Of a stretch of 16,155 bases of DNA, positions 8,550-15,342 are shown piece after piece. Origin of the DNA: JBIICS01 sp044238735. Its GTDB lineage: Bacteria > Bacteroidota > Bacteroidia > UBA4408. The stretch lies in assembly GCA_044238735.1 (NCBI GenBank), contig JBIICS010000061.1:1-16155 (forward strand). The letters are read 5' to 3'. The position numbers were made by a program, and so were the translations under genes. Under the pieces are notes generated by a model. That model was not told the DNA's origin. It made no database searches and saw nothing but the letters and a program-made list of their open reading frames with translations. Position 1 is the stretch's first letter, and every line of letters begins with the position of its first letter.

Positions 8550-8609
8550 CTTGGTGTTAACGCAATTATTACTGATTATCCCAATCGAATGGGTTTTGTT
8601 ACAAATTAG
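8550..8609 (+). other. Missing C-terminal end of the GDPD, in frame after TAG
   Basis: The 19 codons after the amber stop read LGVNAIITDYPNRMGFVTN and then a second TAG at 8607-8609. GxxAIITDYP is the usual last strand and loop of the GDPD TIM barrel, so the original gene probably ran 7728-8609 (293 residues plus one replaced residue). A single base change, for example AAG to TAG, would explain it. Readthrough and a sequencing or assembly error are the alternatives. Confidence 0.85.
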
Positions 8610-8694
8610 CGTTATCATTTTTTAAGTCGAATAGGGTAACTTTAACGAATATTTTTTAATTGGGTAGTTTTGCTTTAAATAGAAAATCCACTTA

Positions 8695-9243
8695 TTACTT
8701 ATCAGTATCTTCAGACTTCCCGAACCATACACAGGCATAGCCATTTTTCATGCAAATACCAATTGCCTTCCATTCGGCTTTTTTCCAAATTCCATCATTT
8801 ATGATAACTTGATGGTGACCCTGGCTTTTCTTCCAAGCTTCTAAAGATTCGTTTGGACTTAACTGTGTTGAATAGTGTAAAATCTCATATCCATTATCTT
8901 TATATGAAGTAAGTTCGCGTGGTTTATTCCACATGCATTTAGATTGCGAATGGTCGTTTGTATAACAGCACGCACTCCATTTACCTTTGTCTGACCAGCT
9001 ATGTGGATTACATCCTTTATTTAAATCTGGTGGATATTTTGTTATATCGTCTACATGTTGGTACGCTACATAAGTTAAGGATTTGGAAAGGGGAATAACA
9101 GGTAAATTTTTACTTTTCCTGTATTTCATTATTAAATCGTAAAGGGCTGTTTCGTCTTTGCTTAATTGAATAGGAGAGGAGGTTTGCGCTATACCTGACG
9201 AGAGAAATTGAAAAATAAAAGCTATGATTAGATATGTTTTCAT
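8695..9243 (-). CDS. Small secreted CAP (SCP/PR-1-like) domain protein
   Basis: The 182-residue product has a signal peptide (MKTYLIIAFIFQFLSSGIAQ) followed by one CAP domain. The opening helix contains ALYDLIMKYRKSKNLPVIPL at 33-52, then LTYVAYQHVDDI at 56-67 with His63. CNPHSWSDKGKWSACCYTND (78-97) includes His81, NGYEILHYS (117-125) holds the conserved Glu120, LEAWKKSQGHHQVII (134-148) holds His143/His144, and the domain closes with WKAIGICMKNGYACVWFGK. The His/Glu/Glu/His-type cavity residues of CAP proteins therefore look largely present. Six cysteines (78, 92, 93, 103, 164, 171) suggest disulfides after export. The molecular role of bacterial CAP proteins is generally not settled. It lies 86 bases downstream of an exported protein on the same strand and converges on the GDPD gene. 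Confidence 0.85.
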   Translation of the reverse strand: MKTYLIIAFIFQFLSSGIAQTSSPIQLSKDETALYDLIMKYRKSKNLPVIPLSKSLTYVAYQHVDDITKYPPDLNKGCNPHSWSDKGKWSACCYTNDHSQSKCMWNKPRELTSYKDNGYEILHYSTQLSPNESLEAWKKSQGHHQVIINDGIWKKAEWKAIGICMKNGYACVWFGKSEDTDK

Positions 9244-9329
9244 TTCGATTTAAGGTTTAAAAAGTTGAAGTTCTTTAGTTGATAAGGTTTATATGGTTAC
9301 GAATGGTTGTGAGTATTTACTAAACTAAT

Positions 9330-10244
9330 TTATTTTTTCGGTTTATACATTTTATCATCGCTTATTTTCTCCATTTTTGGAGTTGTTTTTTCCTGATCTT
9401 TAAGATTTCGTGGCGTAACTTCTTTTTTATATATCCATTTTCCTTTTTCAAAATAGTATGCATCGTATGTAAAATCTGGCCCATAAAACTGATATTGTCC
9501 TTTTAACTGAGGTTCGGGAGGAGAGAGATGATCAAAAATAATTTCCAGATTTTCGGGATAATATTTAAGCGACATGGAGGCTTGTTCGGCATACTCGAAA
9601 ATTACCCGTCTTTGTCCGCGGTTTTCATCTTTAAAACGGGAGTCGCCAAACTTTAAATCACCGTTGCTAGAGGCTAATAAGGGTTCAATTATTTTTCGGG
9701 TAGCCAGGTTATTGTATCCTTCCCAGCCCAGAAGGGTATAGTATGTTTTCTTCTTATATTTTGTGGTTATGCATTTGTAGTAAAGGCATCCAACCCAATT
9801 GCGATAATTGTATTGCTGCATGCTCCATCTTTTTTGTTCCAACCGGCTTCTGTCTGGTTTAATCTCGTCATAAGCGGGGTCACTAAGTTCAAAAACTTGT
9901 ATAAAATTATTTTTATCCATATTAGTTTGAACATATCCAAAGTATCTAAAAGTGCCGTCGCCCAAAGGCATTAACCACGTATAAACTTTTAATTTTCCAT
10001 CTTCCGAAAACGCTTTGCTTACATTTTCCAAAGAATCAAAATTAAATTTGTAGGAATTATTCTGTTCGAGGGCTTTTTTAAATTTAGATTTAAACTGGGT
10101 AGCCGCTTCTTCCCGGTCTGCCAGTGTTTTTCCTTTTAGCATATCGTTTCCTAATGGAATTAACTCTTGCTGAATAACACTCAGGTTTTGAGCGGCAGCA
10201 ATCAAGTTAACAAGGATAAGCAAACAAGCGGATAGTTGTTTCAT
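9330..10244 (-). CDS. Hypothetical exported protein, 304 residues
   Basis: Not recognised as a named family. The product has a signal peptide (MKQLSACLLILVNLIAAAQ), a helical region to about residue 80, then a region rich in aromatic residues that looks mostly beta: VYTWLMPLGDGTFRYFGYVQ at 87-106, NYRNWVGCLYYKCI at 146-159, KTYYTLLGWEGYNN at 166-179, RRVIFEYAEQASMSLKYYPE near 212-231, and IIFDHLSPPEPQ followed by YGPDFTYDAYYFEKGKW. The tail (280-304) is Lys-rich and may be disordered. The pattern YYTLLGW...IFEY...FDHL...GPDFTYDAYYF looks like a conserved exported protein of this phylum, but that is an impression. It is preceded by a perfect inverted repeat and may be co-transcribed with the CAP gene downstream. 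Confidence 0.8.
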   Translation of the reverse strand: MKQLSACLLILVNLIAAAQNLSVIQQELIPLGNDMLKGKTLADREEAATQFKSKFKKALEQNNSYKFNFDSLENVSKAFSEDGKLKVYTWLMPLGDGTFRYFGYVQTNMDKNNFIQVFELSDPAYDEIKPDRSRLEQKRWSMQQYNYRNWVGCLYYKCITTKYKKKTYYTLLGWEGYNNLATRKIIEPLLASSNGDLKFGDSRFKDENRGQRRVIFEYAEQASMSLKYYPENLEIIFDHLSPPEPQLKGQYQFYGPDFTYDAYYFEKGKWIYKKEVTPRNLKDQEKTTPKMEKISDDKMYKPKK

Positions 10245-10257
10245 ATTTCAATATAAA

Positions 10258-10299
10258 CTAAAAATCCGTAATAAAATTGCTTTAATTACGGATTTTTAG
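10258..10299. terminator. Perfect 15-bp inverted repeat, probable terminator after the ferredoxin gene
   Basis: CTAAAAATCCGTAAT at 10258-10272 pairs exactly with ATTACGGATTTTTAG at 10285-10299 across a 12-base loop. It sits 17 bases past the ferredoxin stop and 14 bases before the start of the downstream exported-protein gene. The A/T-rich outer arms give a T tract on either strand. Such placement suggests it ends the ferredoxin transcript, but it lies inside the likely leader of the next gene, so an operator is another possibility. Confidence 0.6.
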
Positions 10300-10315
10300 T
10301 TAAAGTGGTTTAGTA

Positions 10316-10663
10316 TTAACCGTGCATCATCGATTTCTTCTCTAATAATAGCTCATTGCTTTCTCGGTAATCCGGATCATCAACACAGCAGTCAACCGGA
10401 CAAACGGCAGCGCATTGAGGTTCATCATGAAAACCCACACATTCGGTACATTTATCGGTAACTATGTAATAGGTGTCCATCTTTACGGGAGTTTGAGGCG
10501 AACCCGCATCAACCGGAGCATGGTATTTTGGGGTAACATTTCCTTTTAAGTTTGTGCCATCAGCAAAACGCCATTCTTGTCCGCCTTCGTAAATTGCATT
10601 ATTGGGGCACTCTGGTTCGCAGGCTCCACAATTAATACATTCGTCGGTTATCATTATTGCCAT
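10316..10663 (-). CDS. 2[4Fe-4S] ferredoxin, Alvin type
   Basis: Small soluble electron carrier of the cytoplasm. In the 115-residue product, cluster-ligand motifs are CINCGACEPEC (Cys9, 12, 15, 19) and CTECVGFHDEPQCAAVC (Cys72, 75, 84, 88), each with a following Pro. The eight-residue spacing in the second motif (CxxCx8CxxxCP) is typical of Allochromatium-type ferredoxins, whose clusters have very low potentials. Two more Cys (92, 93) follow. A 50-residue insert separates the two motifs (NAIYEGGQEWRFADG onward), as in the Bacteroidota forms. It is divergent from the acyl-CoA reductase gene. Its redox partner cannot be read from the sequence; the reductase itself normally takes electrons from NADPH, so adjacency does not prove a link. 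Confidence 0.95.
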   Translation of the reverse strand: MAIMITDECINCGACEPECPNNAIYEGGQEWRFADGTNLKGNVTPKYHAPVDAGSPQTPVKMDTYYIVTDKCTECVGFHDEPQCAAVCPVDCCVDDPDYRESNELLLEKKSMMHG

Positions 10664-10696
10664 AATAGTATCGTTTTAGTTGTTAATTTTATACTG

Positions 10697-10704
10697 CAAA
10701 TATA
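10697..10704 (-). promoter_or_regulatory. -7 promoter element of the ferredoxin gene
   Basis: The minus strand reads TATATTTG, an exact match to the Bacteroidota -7 consensus TAnnTTTG, 33 bases upstream of the ferredoxin ATG. A TTTG on the minus strand at 10732-10735 lies 27 bases further up, longer than the usual spacing of about 20, so the -33 part is not convincing. The element sits within the 56-base divergent region shared with the acyl-CoA reductase gene. Confidence 0.55.
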
Positions 10705-10719
10705 ACAAATAATAATGTT

Positions 10720-11769
10720 ATGGATTTAAACCAAAGGATAGATGTTTTTATTAAGCTTGGGCAACATCTTGCAACGTTTATCAAGTTAAATAACGAGGGC
10801 ATTAACAAGGATGAATTTAATGAGTTAAACAGTACTCTTAATCTTGCATACATTAAAAATGGTTGGTTTACTAGGGATAATGCCCTAAATATGTTAGATC
10901 AAATTGCTCGCCAGTTAAACCCAGAATCTATAGGGCAATGGATATCAAGATATGATATTCAATCTAGATCTCCTTTAAATATTGGTATTATAATGGCGGG
11001 AAATATTCCTCTTGTGGGTTTTAATGATTTGTTCTGCGTTTTAATGAGCGGACATACAGCAGTCGTCAAACTTTCATCGGATGATGAGATTTTACCTCGA
11101 TACGTATTGGATTATTTAGTAAAACAAAATCCGGCTATACATAATTTTATTAAAGTTAGTGATGCCCGACTAAAAGGAATTGATGCAGTAATAGCCACCG
11201 GGAGTAATAACAGTGCACGATATTTTCAATATTATTTTGGAAAATATCCAAACATAATTAGAAAAAACCGTCATTCTGTAGCCGTATTAAAGGGTACAGA
11301 AGACGCAAGCGACTTGCAGGCATTAGGCAGCGATATATTTACTTATTTTGGCTTGGGTTGTAGAAGCGTTTCAAAATTATATGTTCCGTTTAACTACAAT
11401 TTTAATTTGTTTTTTGAGAGTATTGTCCAATTTGGCGAAGTGGTTAATAATAAAAAGTACGGTAACAATTATGATTATAACCGAGCGGTTTTTTTATTAA
11501 ACAATGAAAAATTTTTAGACAATAATTTTTTAATTGTAAAAGAGGGTTTAAGTATTGCCACTCCCGTTAGTGTATTGCACTTTGAGTACTATTCCGATAT
11601 AAACGAATTGGAAGAAAAATTGAATAGGGAACAAGACAACTTGCAATGTATAGTAAGTAAAGGTGCCTGGTTTAAAAATTCTCTGGCTTTTGGTAACAGC
11701 CAAACTCCTTTATTAAACGATTATGCCGATGGTATTGATACCATGCAATTTTTATTGGAATTAAAATAA
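10720..11769 (+). CDS. Acyl-CoA reductase (LuxC-like)
   Basis: Predicted to reduce a fatty acyl-CoA or acyl-thioester to the aldehyde with NADPH through a cysteine thioester, in the aldehyde-dehydrogenase superfamily. Seen in the 349-residue product: IGIIMAGNIPLVGFNDLFCV at 88-107, GHTAVVKLSSDD at 111-122, the nucleotide-binding AVIATGSNNSARYF at 156-169, and the catalytic loop YFGLGCRSVSKLYVP at 209-223 with Cys214. It is shorter than the LuxC of luminous bacteria (about 480 residues), lacking the N-terminal part, as is common for Bacteroidota homologues. No luxD, luxE or luciferase genes are nearby, so bioluminescence is not implied. It is divergent from ferredoxin and ends at a bidirectional terminator. 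Confidence 0.9.
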   Translation: MDLNQRIDVFIKLGQHLATFIKLNNEGINKDEFNELNSTLNLAYIKNGWFTRDNALNMLDQIARQLNPESIGQWISRYDIQSRSPLNIGIIMAGNIPLVGFNDLFCVLMSGHTAVVKLSSDDEILPRYVLDYLVKQNPAIHNFIKVSDARLKGIDAVIATGSNNSARYFQYYFGKYPNIIRKNRHSVAVLKGTEDASDLQALGSDIFTYFGLGCRSVSKLYVPFNYNFNLFFESIVQFGEVVNNKKYGNNYDYNRAVFLLNNEKFLDNNFLIVKEGLSIATPVSVLHFEYYSDINELEEKLNREQDNLQCIVSKGAWFKNSLAFGNSQTPLLNDYADGIDTMQFLLELK

Positions 11770-11808
11770 AAAAACCCATTACATTATTAAAATGTAATGG
11801 GCTTTTTT
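11768..11808. terminator. Bidirectional rho-independent terminator
   Basis: Perfect 11-bp stem CCCATTACATT (11775-11785) and AATGTAATGGG (11791-11801) with a 5-base loop. It is flanked by an A run on the left and a T run (11803-11808) on the right, so it works for both convergent genes: the acyl-CoA reductase and the superoxide dismutase. It overlaps the end of the reductase stop codon. Confidence 0.93.
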
Positions 11809-11827
11809 ATAAAAATATAAATTATCG

Positions 11828-12433
11828 TTATTTTATAGCTGCTTCAAAGCGGGCATTTACTTCGTTCCAATTTATTACATTCCAAAAAGCTGAAATATAA
11901 TCCGGTCGGCGGTTTTGATAATGTAAATAATAGGCATGTTCCCAAACATCTAAACCTAAAATAGGAGTTCCCTTTACATCAGCAATATCCATTAAAGGAT
12001 TATCCTGATTTGGGGTTGAGGTCACAACTAACTTTCTATCGTGAACAATTAACCAGGCCCAACCGCTACCAAAACGCGTGGCGCCTGCTTTATTAAATTC
12101 CTCTTTTAATTTATCAAAAGACCCAAAAGCAGCATTAATTGCACTGCTAAGTTCGCCTGAGGGAGAACCCCCGTTGGGTCCTAGTACTTTCCAAAATAAG
12201 TCGTGATTATAGTGGCCGCCGCCATTATTACGCACCACCATTGGATACTTAGAAATGTTTTTACAAATTTCTTCAATGCTTAATTTTTCAGTTTCAGAAC
12301 CTGCAATAGCATTGTTTAAATTTGTAATATAAGCTTGATGATGCTTGGTGTGATGGATCTCCATGGTGCGAGCATCAATGTGGGGTTCTAACGCATTGTA
12401 AGCGTAGTTTAATTTTGGTAATTCAAAAGCCAT
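11828..12433 (-). CDS. sodA: Superoxide dismutase, Fe/Mn family, probably Mn-type
   Basis: Converts superoxide to oxygen and hydrogen peroxide in the cytoplasm. The 201-residue product matches the family over its whole length: ELPKLNYAYNALEPHID at 4-20, MEIHHTKHHQAY with ligand His27, GGGHYNHDLFW at 71-81 with ligand His77, FGSGWAWLIV at 121-130, and DVWEHAYYLHYQNRRPDYI at 162-180 with ligands Asp162 and His166. The outer-sphere Gln lies in TPNQDNPL (Gln143) and Gly-Gly precedes the second His, which points to manganese rather than iron, although cambialistic use cannot be excluded. No signal peptide. It is convergent with the acyl-CoA reductase and divergent from the PurF-like gene across 221 bases. 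The symbol sodA is used for the Mn type. Confidence 0.96.
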   Translation of the reverse strand: MAFELPKLNYAYNALEPHIDARTMEIHHTKHHQAYITNLNNAIAGSETEKLSIEEICKNISKYPMVVRNNGGGHYNHDLFWKVLGPNGGSPSGELSSAINAAFGSFDKLKEEFNKAGATRFGSGWAWLIVHDRKLVVTSTPNQDNPLMDIADVKGTPILGLDVWEHAYYLHYQNRRPDYISAFWNVINWNEVNARFEAAIK

Positions 12434-12654
12434 TTTTAAATTGTTATTAGTTAATGATTAGTAGTATTTAAATTTTAAGCGCTACGAAAATACACCTTAA
12501 ATCGTGAAATAAAAAGCGCTGGATTGAAAGAAAATGAAATAGATTTAAGTTTAAATATCTTAATTGGCTTAGTATTTAAATAATAACTAAAAACTCTGAG
12601 GCGTTTTTTTTTTAATTATGATGTAATGCTTAACTTAGTGCTCTAATTTCTACT
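12434..12654. other. 221-base divergent intergenic region
   Basis: AT-rich region between the starts of the dismutase and PurF-like genes, presumably holding both promoters. A minus-strand TATTTTCG (12485-12492) is one mismatch from TAnnTTTG and could serve the dismutase gene. A T tract at 12605-12613 follows AAAAACTCTGAGGC, but the possible stem is only 6 bp and AT-rich. I see no gene, riboswitch or strong hairpin here. Confidence 0.5.
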
Positions 12655-14553
12655 ATGAGCGACGCCATTAAACACGAGTGCGGAATTGCCCTTATTCGAT
12701 TACTTAAACCGCTGGATTTTTATCAGAATAAATATGGTACTTCCTTATATGGTTTAAATAAGCTTAATATATTAATGGAAAAGCAATTTAACCGTGGCCA
12801 GGATGGGGCGGGTGTTGCAACTATAAAACTCGATCCTCAACCGGGCATGCGCTACATTAGCAGATACCGTTCTAACGAGGTTTCGCCGGTTAAAGATATT
12901 TTTAGCCGAATTAATAATCGTTTAGAAGATATTTTTAAAAATAATCCGGATAAAAAAACGGATGCGCAATGGGTAAAATGGAATGCCCCCTTTACCGGCG
13001 AACTTTTGTTGGGGCACCTCCGCTATGGAACTTATGGTGGAAATAGCATAGAAAATTGCCACCCTTTTCTTCGTCAAAATAATTGGAAAACCAGAAACCT
13101 AGTGGTTGCCGGAAATTTTAACCTCACTAATGTTGACGAACTTTTTCATAAACTGGTCGAATTAGGTCAACATCCTAAGCAAAAGGCGGATACTATTACT
13201 GTTATGGAGCGTATTGGCCATTTTTTAGATAAAGAAGTAGAGCGATTATTCAAATCTTTTAAGGAAAAGGGATTAGAAAATATTGAAATTTCCTCATTAA
13301 TAGAGCAAGAACTTGATCTGCAAAAAGTTTTAACCGATGCCAGTAAGAAATGGGACGGTGGATATGCAATGGTTGGTTTAATTGGAAATGGCGATGCCTT
13401 TGTTACACGAGATCCCTGGGGTATCAGACCTGCATATTACTATCATGATGATGAGGTGGCTGTTGTTGCTTCTGAACGATCTGTAATTCAAACCGCTTTT
13501 AATGTTAAATTTAAAGAGGTTAAAGAGGTAAAACCCGGCCATGCGTTTATTGTTAAGAAGAACGGAATCATAAGCGAAGTTCCTGTTCGAAATCCTAAGA
13601 ACATTAAAAGTTGCTCGTTCGAAAGAATATATTTTTCTCGGGGCAACGATGGTGAGATTTATCAAGAAAGAAAAGCTCTGGGCCAAAAACTGGTTCCGGC
13701 AGTCTTAAAAAGCGTTAACTACGATATAAAAAATACTGTTTTTTCTTATATCCCCAATACCGCTGAAGTTGCTTTTTATGGAATGATGGCGGGTATCGAA
13801 AAGTTTCATAACGAAGAGAAGATTTCTAAAATAAAAAATCTAATCAACCCAAACGAGAACCAAATAAGAGAAATTATAAGTACACAACCTCGCTTTGAAA
13901 AAATTGCCATAAAAGATGCTAAAATGCGCACTTTTATTACTGCAGATTCGGGAAGGGATGAAATGGTTTCTCATGTTTATGATATTACGTACAATACTGT
14001 AGTTCCTAACGTTGATAATTTGGTGGTTTTAGACGATTCGATAGTAAGGGGCACCACGTTAAAACAGAGTATACTCAGAATTTTTGATCGATTGGGTCCA
14101 AAGAAAATTGTTATAGTATCTTCTGCTCCACAAATCAGATATCCGGATTGCTATGGAATAGACATGGCTAAAATCGGCGATTTTATTGCTTTCCAGGCGG
14201 CCATTGCACTTTTAAAAGAAGGAGGTAAAGAATCCTTGCTAAAAGAAATTTACACCAAGGCTTTGGAACAAGATAAGCTTCCTAAAGAAGAAATTGTAAA
14301 TGTTGTAAAAGAAATTTACGAACCTTTTACCGCTCAACAGTTAAGTACAAAAATCAGTTTACTCCTGCGCCCAGATTCTCTCAACGCCGAAGTTGAAATT
14401 ATTTACCAAAGTGTTGAGGGGCTTAATGAAGCTTGTCCTAAAAATCTAGGCGACTGGTATTTTACCGGTGATTATCCCACACCGGGCGGAAATAAAGTAG
14501 TTAACAAAGCCTTTATAAATTATATGGAAGGCAAAAATATAAGGGCCTACTAA
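12655..14553 (+). CDS. Long-form amidophosphoribosyltransferase paralogue (PurF-like)
   Basis: Fusion of a class II glutaminase domain and a type I phosphoribosyltransferase domain, as in PurF, the first enzyme of purine synthesis. The 632-residue product exceeds standard PurF (about 470-510). Seen: MSDAIKHECGIALI, where Cys9 would become the catalytic N-terminal Cys after propeptide removal; FNRGQDGAGVAT near 45-56; GHLRYGTYGG at 120-129; VAGNFNLTN at 151-159 where PurF has HNGNLxN; TRDPWGIRPAYYY at 251-263; the PRPP loop VVLDDSIVRGTT at 457-468; SSAPQIRYPDCYGID at 489-503; and FTGDYPTPGG near the end. Extra length lies at about 57-112, 190-230, 383-420 and 520-590. Bacteroidota often carry this form besides a shorter PurF, so its exact role is not certain. 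lipB follows after one base. Confidence 0.88.
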   Translation: MSDAIKHECGIALIRLLKPLDFYQNKYGTSLYGLNKLNILMEKQFNRGQDGAGVATIKLDPQPGMRYISRYRSNEVSPVKDIFSRINNRLEDIFKNNPDKKTDAQWVKWNAPFTGELLLGHLRYGTYGGNSIENCHPFLRQNNWKTRNLVVAGNFNLTNVDELFHKLVELGQHPKQKADTITVMERIGHFLDKEVERLFKSFKEKGLENIEISSLIEQELDLQKVLTDASKKWDGGYAMVGLIGNGDAFVTRDPWGIRPAYYYHDDEVAVVASERSVIQTAFNVKFKEVKEVKPGHAFIVKKNGIISEVPVRNPKNIKSCSFERIYFSRGNDGEIYQERKALGQKLVPAVLKSVNYDIKNTVFSYIPNTAEVAFYGMMAGIEKFHNEEKISKIKNLINPNENQIREIISTQPRFEKIAIKDAKMRTFITADSGRDEMVSHVYDITYNTVVPNVDNLVVLDDSIVRGTTLKQSILRIFDRLGPKKIVIVSSAPQIRYPDCYGIDMAKIGDFIAFQAAIALLKEGGKESLLKEIYTKALEQDKLPKEEIVNVVKEIYEPFTAQQLSTKISLLLRPDSLNAEVEIIYQSVEGLNEACPKNLGDWYFTGDYPTPGGNKVVNKAFINYMEGKNIRAY

Positions 14554-14554
14554 T

Positions 14555-15271
14555 TTGAAAAACCAGGAGGTTATATTTCAAAACCTGGGTTTAATCGACT
14601 ATAAAGAGGCCTGGGATTACCAGGAAAAACTTTTCGCACATATTATTGATCAAAAACTTTTACAACGCGAAAAATCTGAAATTAAAACGTCCAACTATGT
14701 TCTCTTTTGCGAGCATCCCCATGTATACACTCTGGGTAAAAGCGGACACGAAGAGTATCTCCTCCTAAACAAGGAGGAGTTGAAAGAGAAAAACGCCGTT
14801 TACTATAAAATTAACCGCGGTGGAGATATAACTTATCACGGTCCCGGACAAATTGTTGGTTATCCTTTACTGGATCTAGACAATTTCTTTACCGATATTC
14901 ACAAATACCTTCGCTTTTTAGAGGAAGTTATAATTTTAACGCTTTCTGATTATGGTTTAAAAGGCGATCGGTTTCCAGGTTATACTGGTGTTTGGATTGA
15001 ACCTGAAAATCCCGATAAAGCTCGAAAAATATGCGCTATGGGTGTTAGATGCAGCCGATGGGTTACCATGCATGGATTTGCTTTTAACGTAAATGCCGAT
15101 TTAAACTATTTTGCTCATATTATACCTTGCGGAATAAAGGATAAGGATGTTACCAGCTTGGAAAAAGAAATAGGGCAGAAAATTGATTTAAAAGAAGTAC
15201 AAAACAAAATATTAAGATACTTTAAACAGCAATTCCAATGCAGTGTAGTTGCTCAACCCCCATTATTTTGA
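14555..15271 (+). CDS. lipB: Octanoyl-ACP:protein octanoyltransferase
   Basis: Transfers octanoate from acyl carrier protein to the lipoyl domains of 2-oxoacid dehydrogenases and GcvH, the first step of lipoate synthesis. The 238-residue product shows all family blocks: LGLIDYKEAWDYQEKLF at 11-27, FCEHPHVYTLGKSG at 51-64, INRGGDITYHGPGQIVGYPL at 86-105, KICAMGVRCSRWVTMHGFAF at 158-177 (catalytic Lys158) and IIPCGIKDKDVTSL at 189-202 (catalytic Cys192). The start is TTG at 14555-14557, one base after the PurF-like stop; it gives MKNQEVIFQNLGLIDYKEAW, the usual N-terminus, and no ATG is available before the conserved region. The tight spacing implies translation coupled to the upstream gene. 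No lipA is visible in the window. Confidence 0.95.
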   Translation: MKNQEVIFQNLGLIDYKEAWDYQEKLFAHIIDQKLLQREKSEIKTSNYVLFCEHPHVYTLGKSGHEEYLLLNKEELKEKNAVYYKINRGGDITYHGPGQIVGYPLLDLDNFFTDIHKYLRFLEEVIILTLSDYGLKGDRFPGYTGVWIEPENPDKARKICAMGVRCSRWVTMHGFAFNVNADLNYFAHIIPCGIKDKDVTSLEKEIGQKIDLKEVQNKILRYFKQQFQCSVVAQPPLF

Positions 15272-15342
15272 GCCAATTTTTTTTTGAATGCTATTATTTA
15301 TACGAAATACCCTAATTTAGTAATCTTAAATTAAGTTATAAA

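Noticed and set aside
10720..11769. Bioluminescence operon (luxC)
   Set aside because: No luciferase, acyltransferase or acyl-protein synthetase genes nearby; short LuxC-like reductases are common in non-luminous Bacteroidota.
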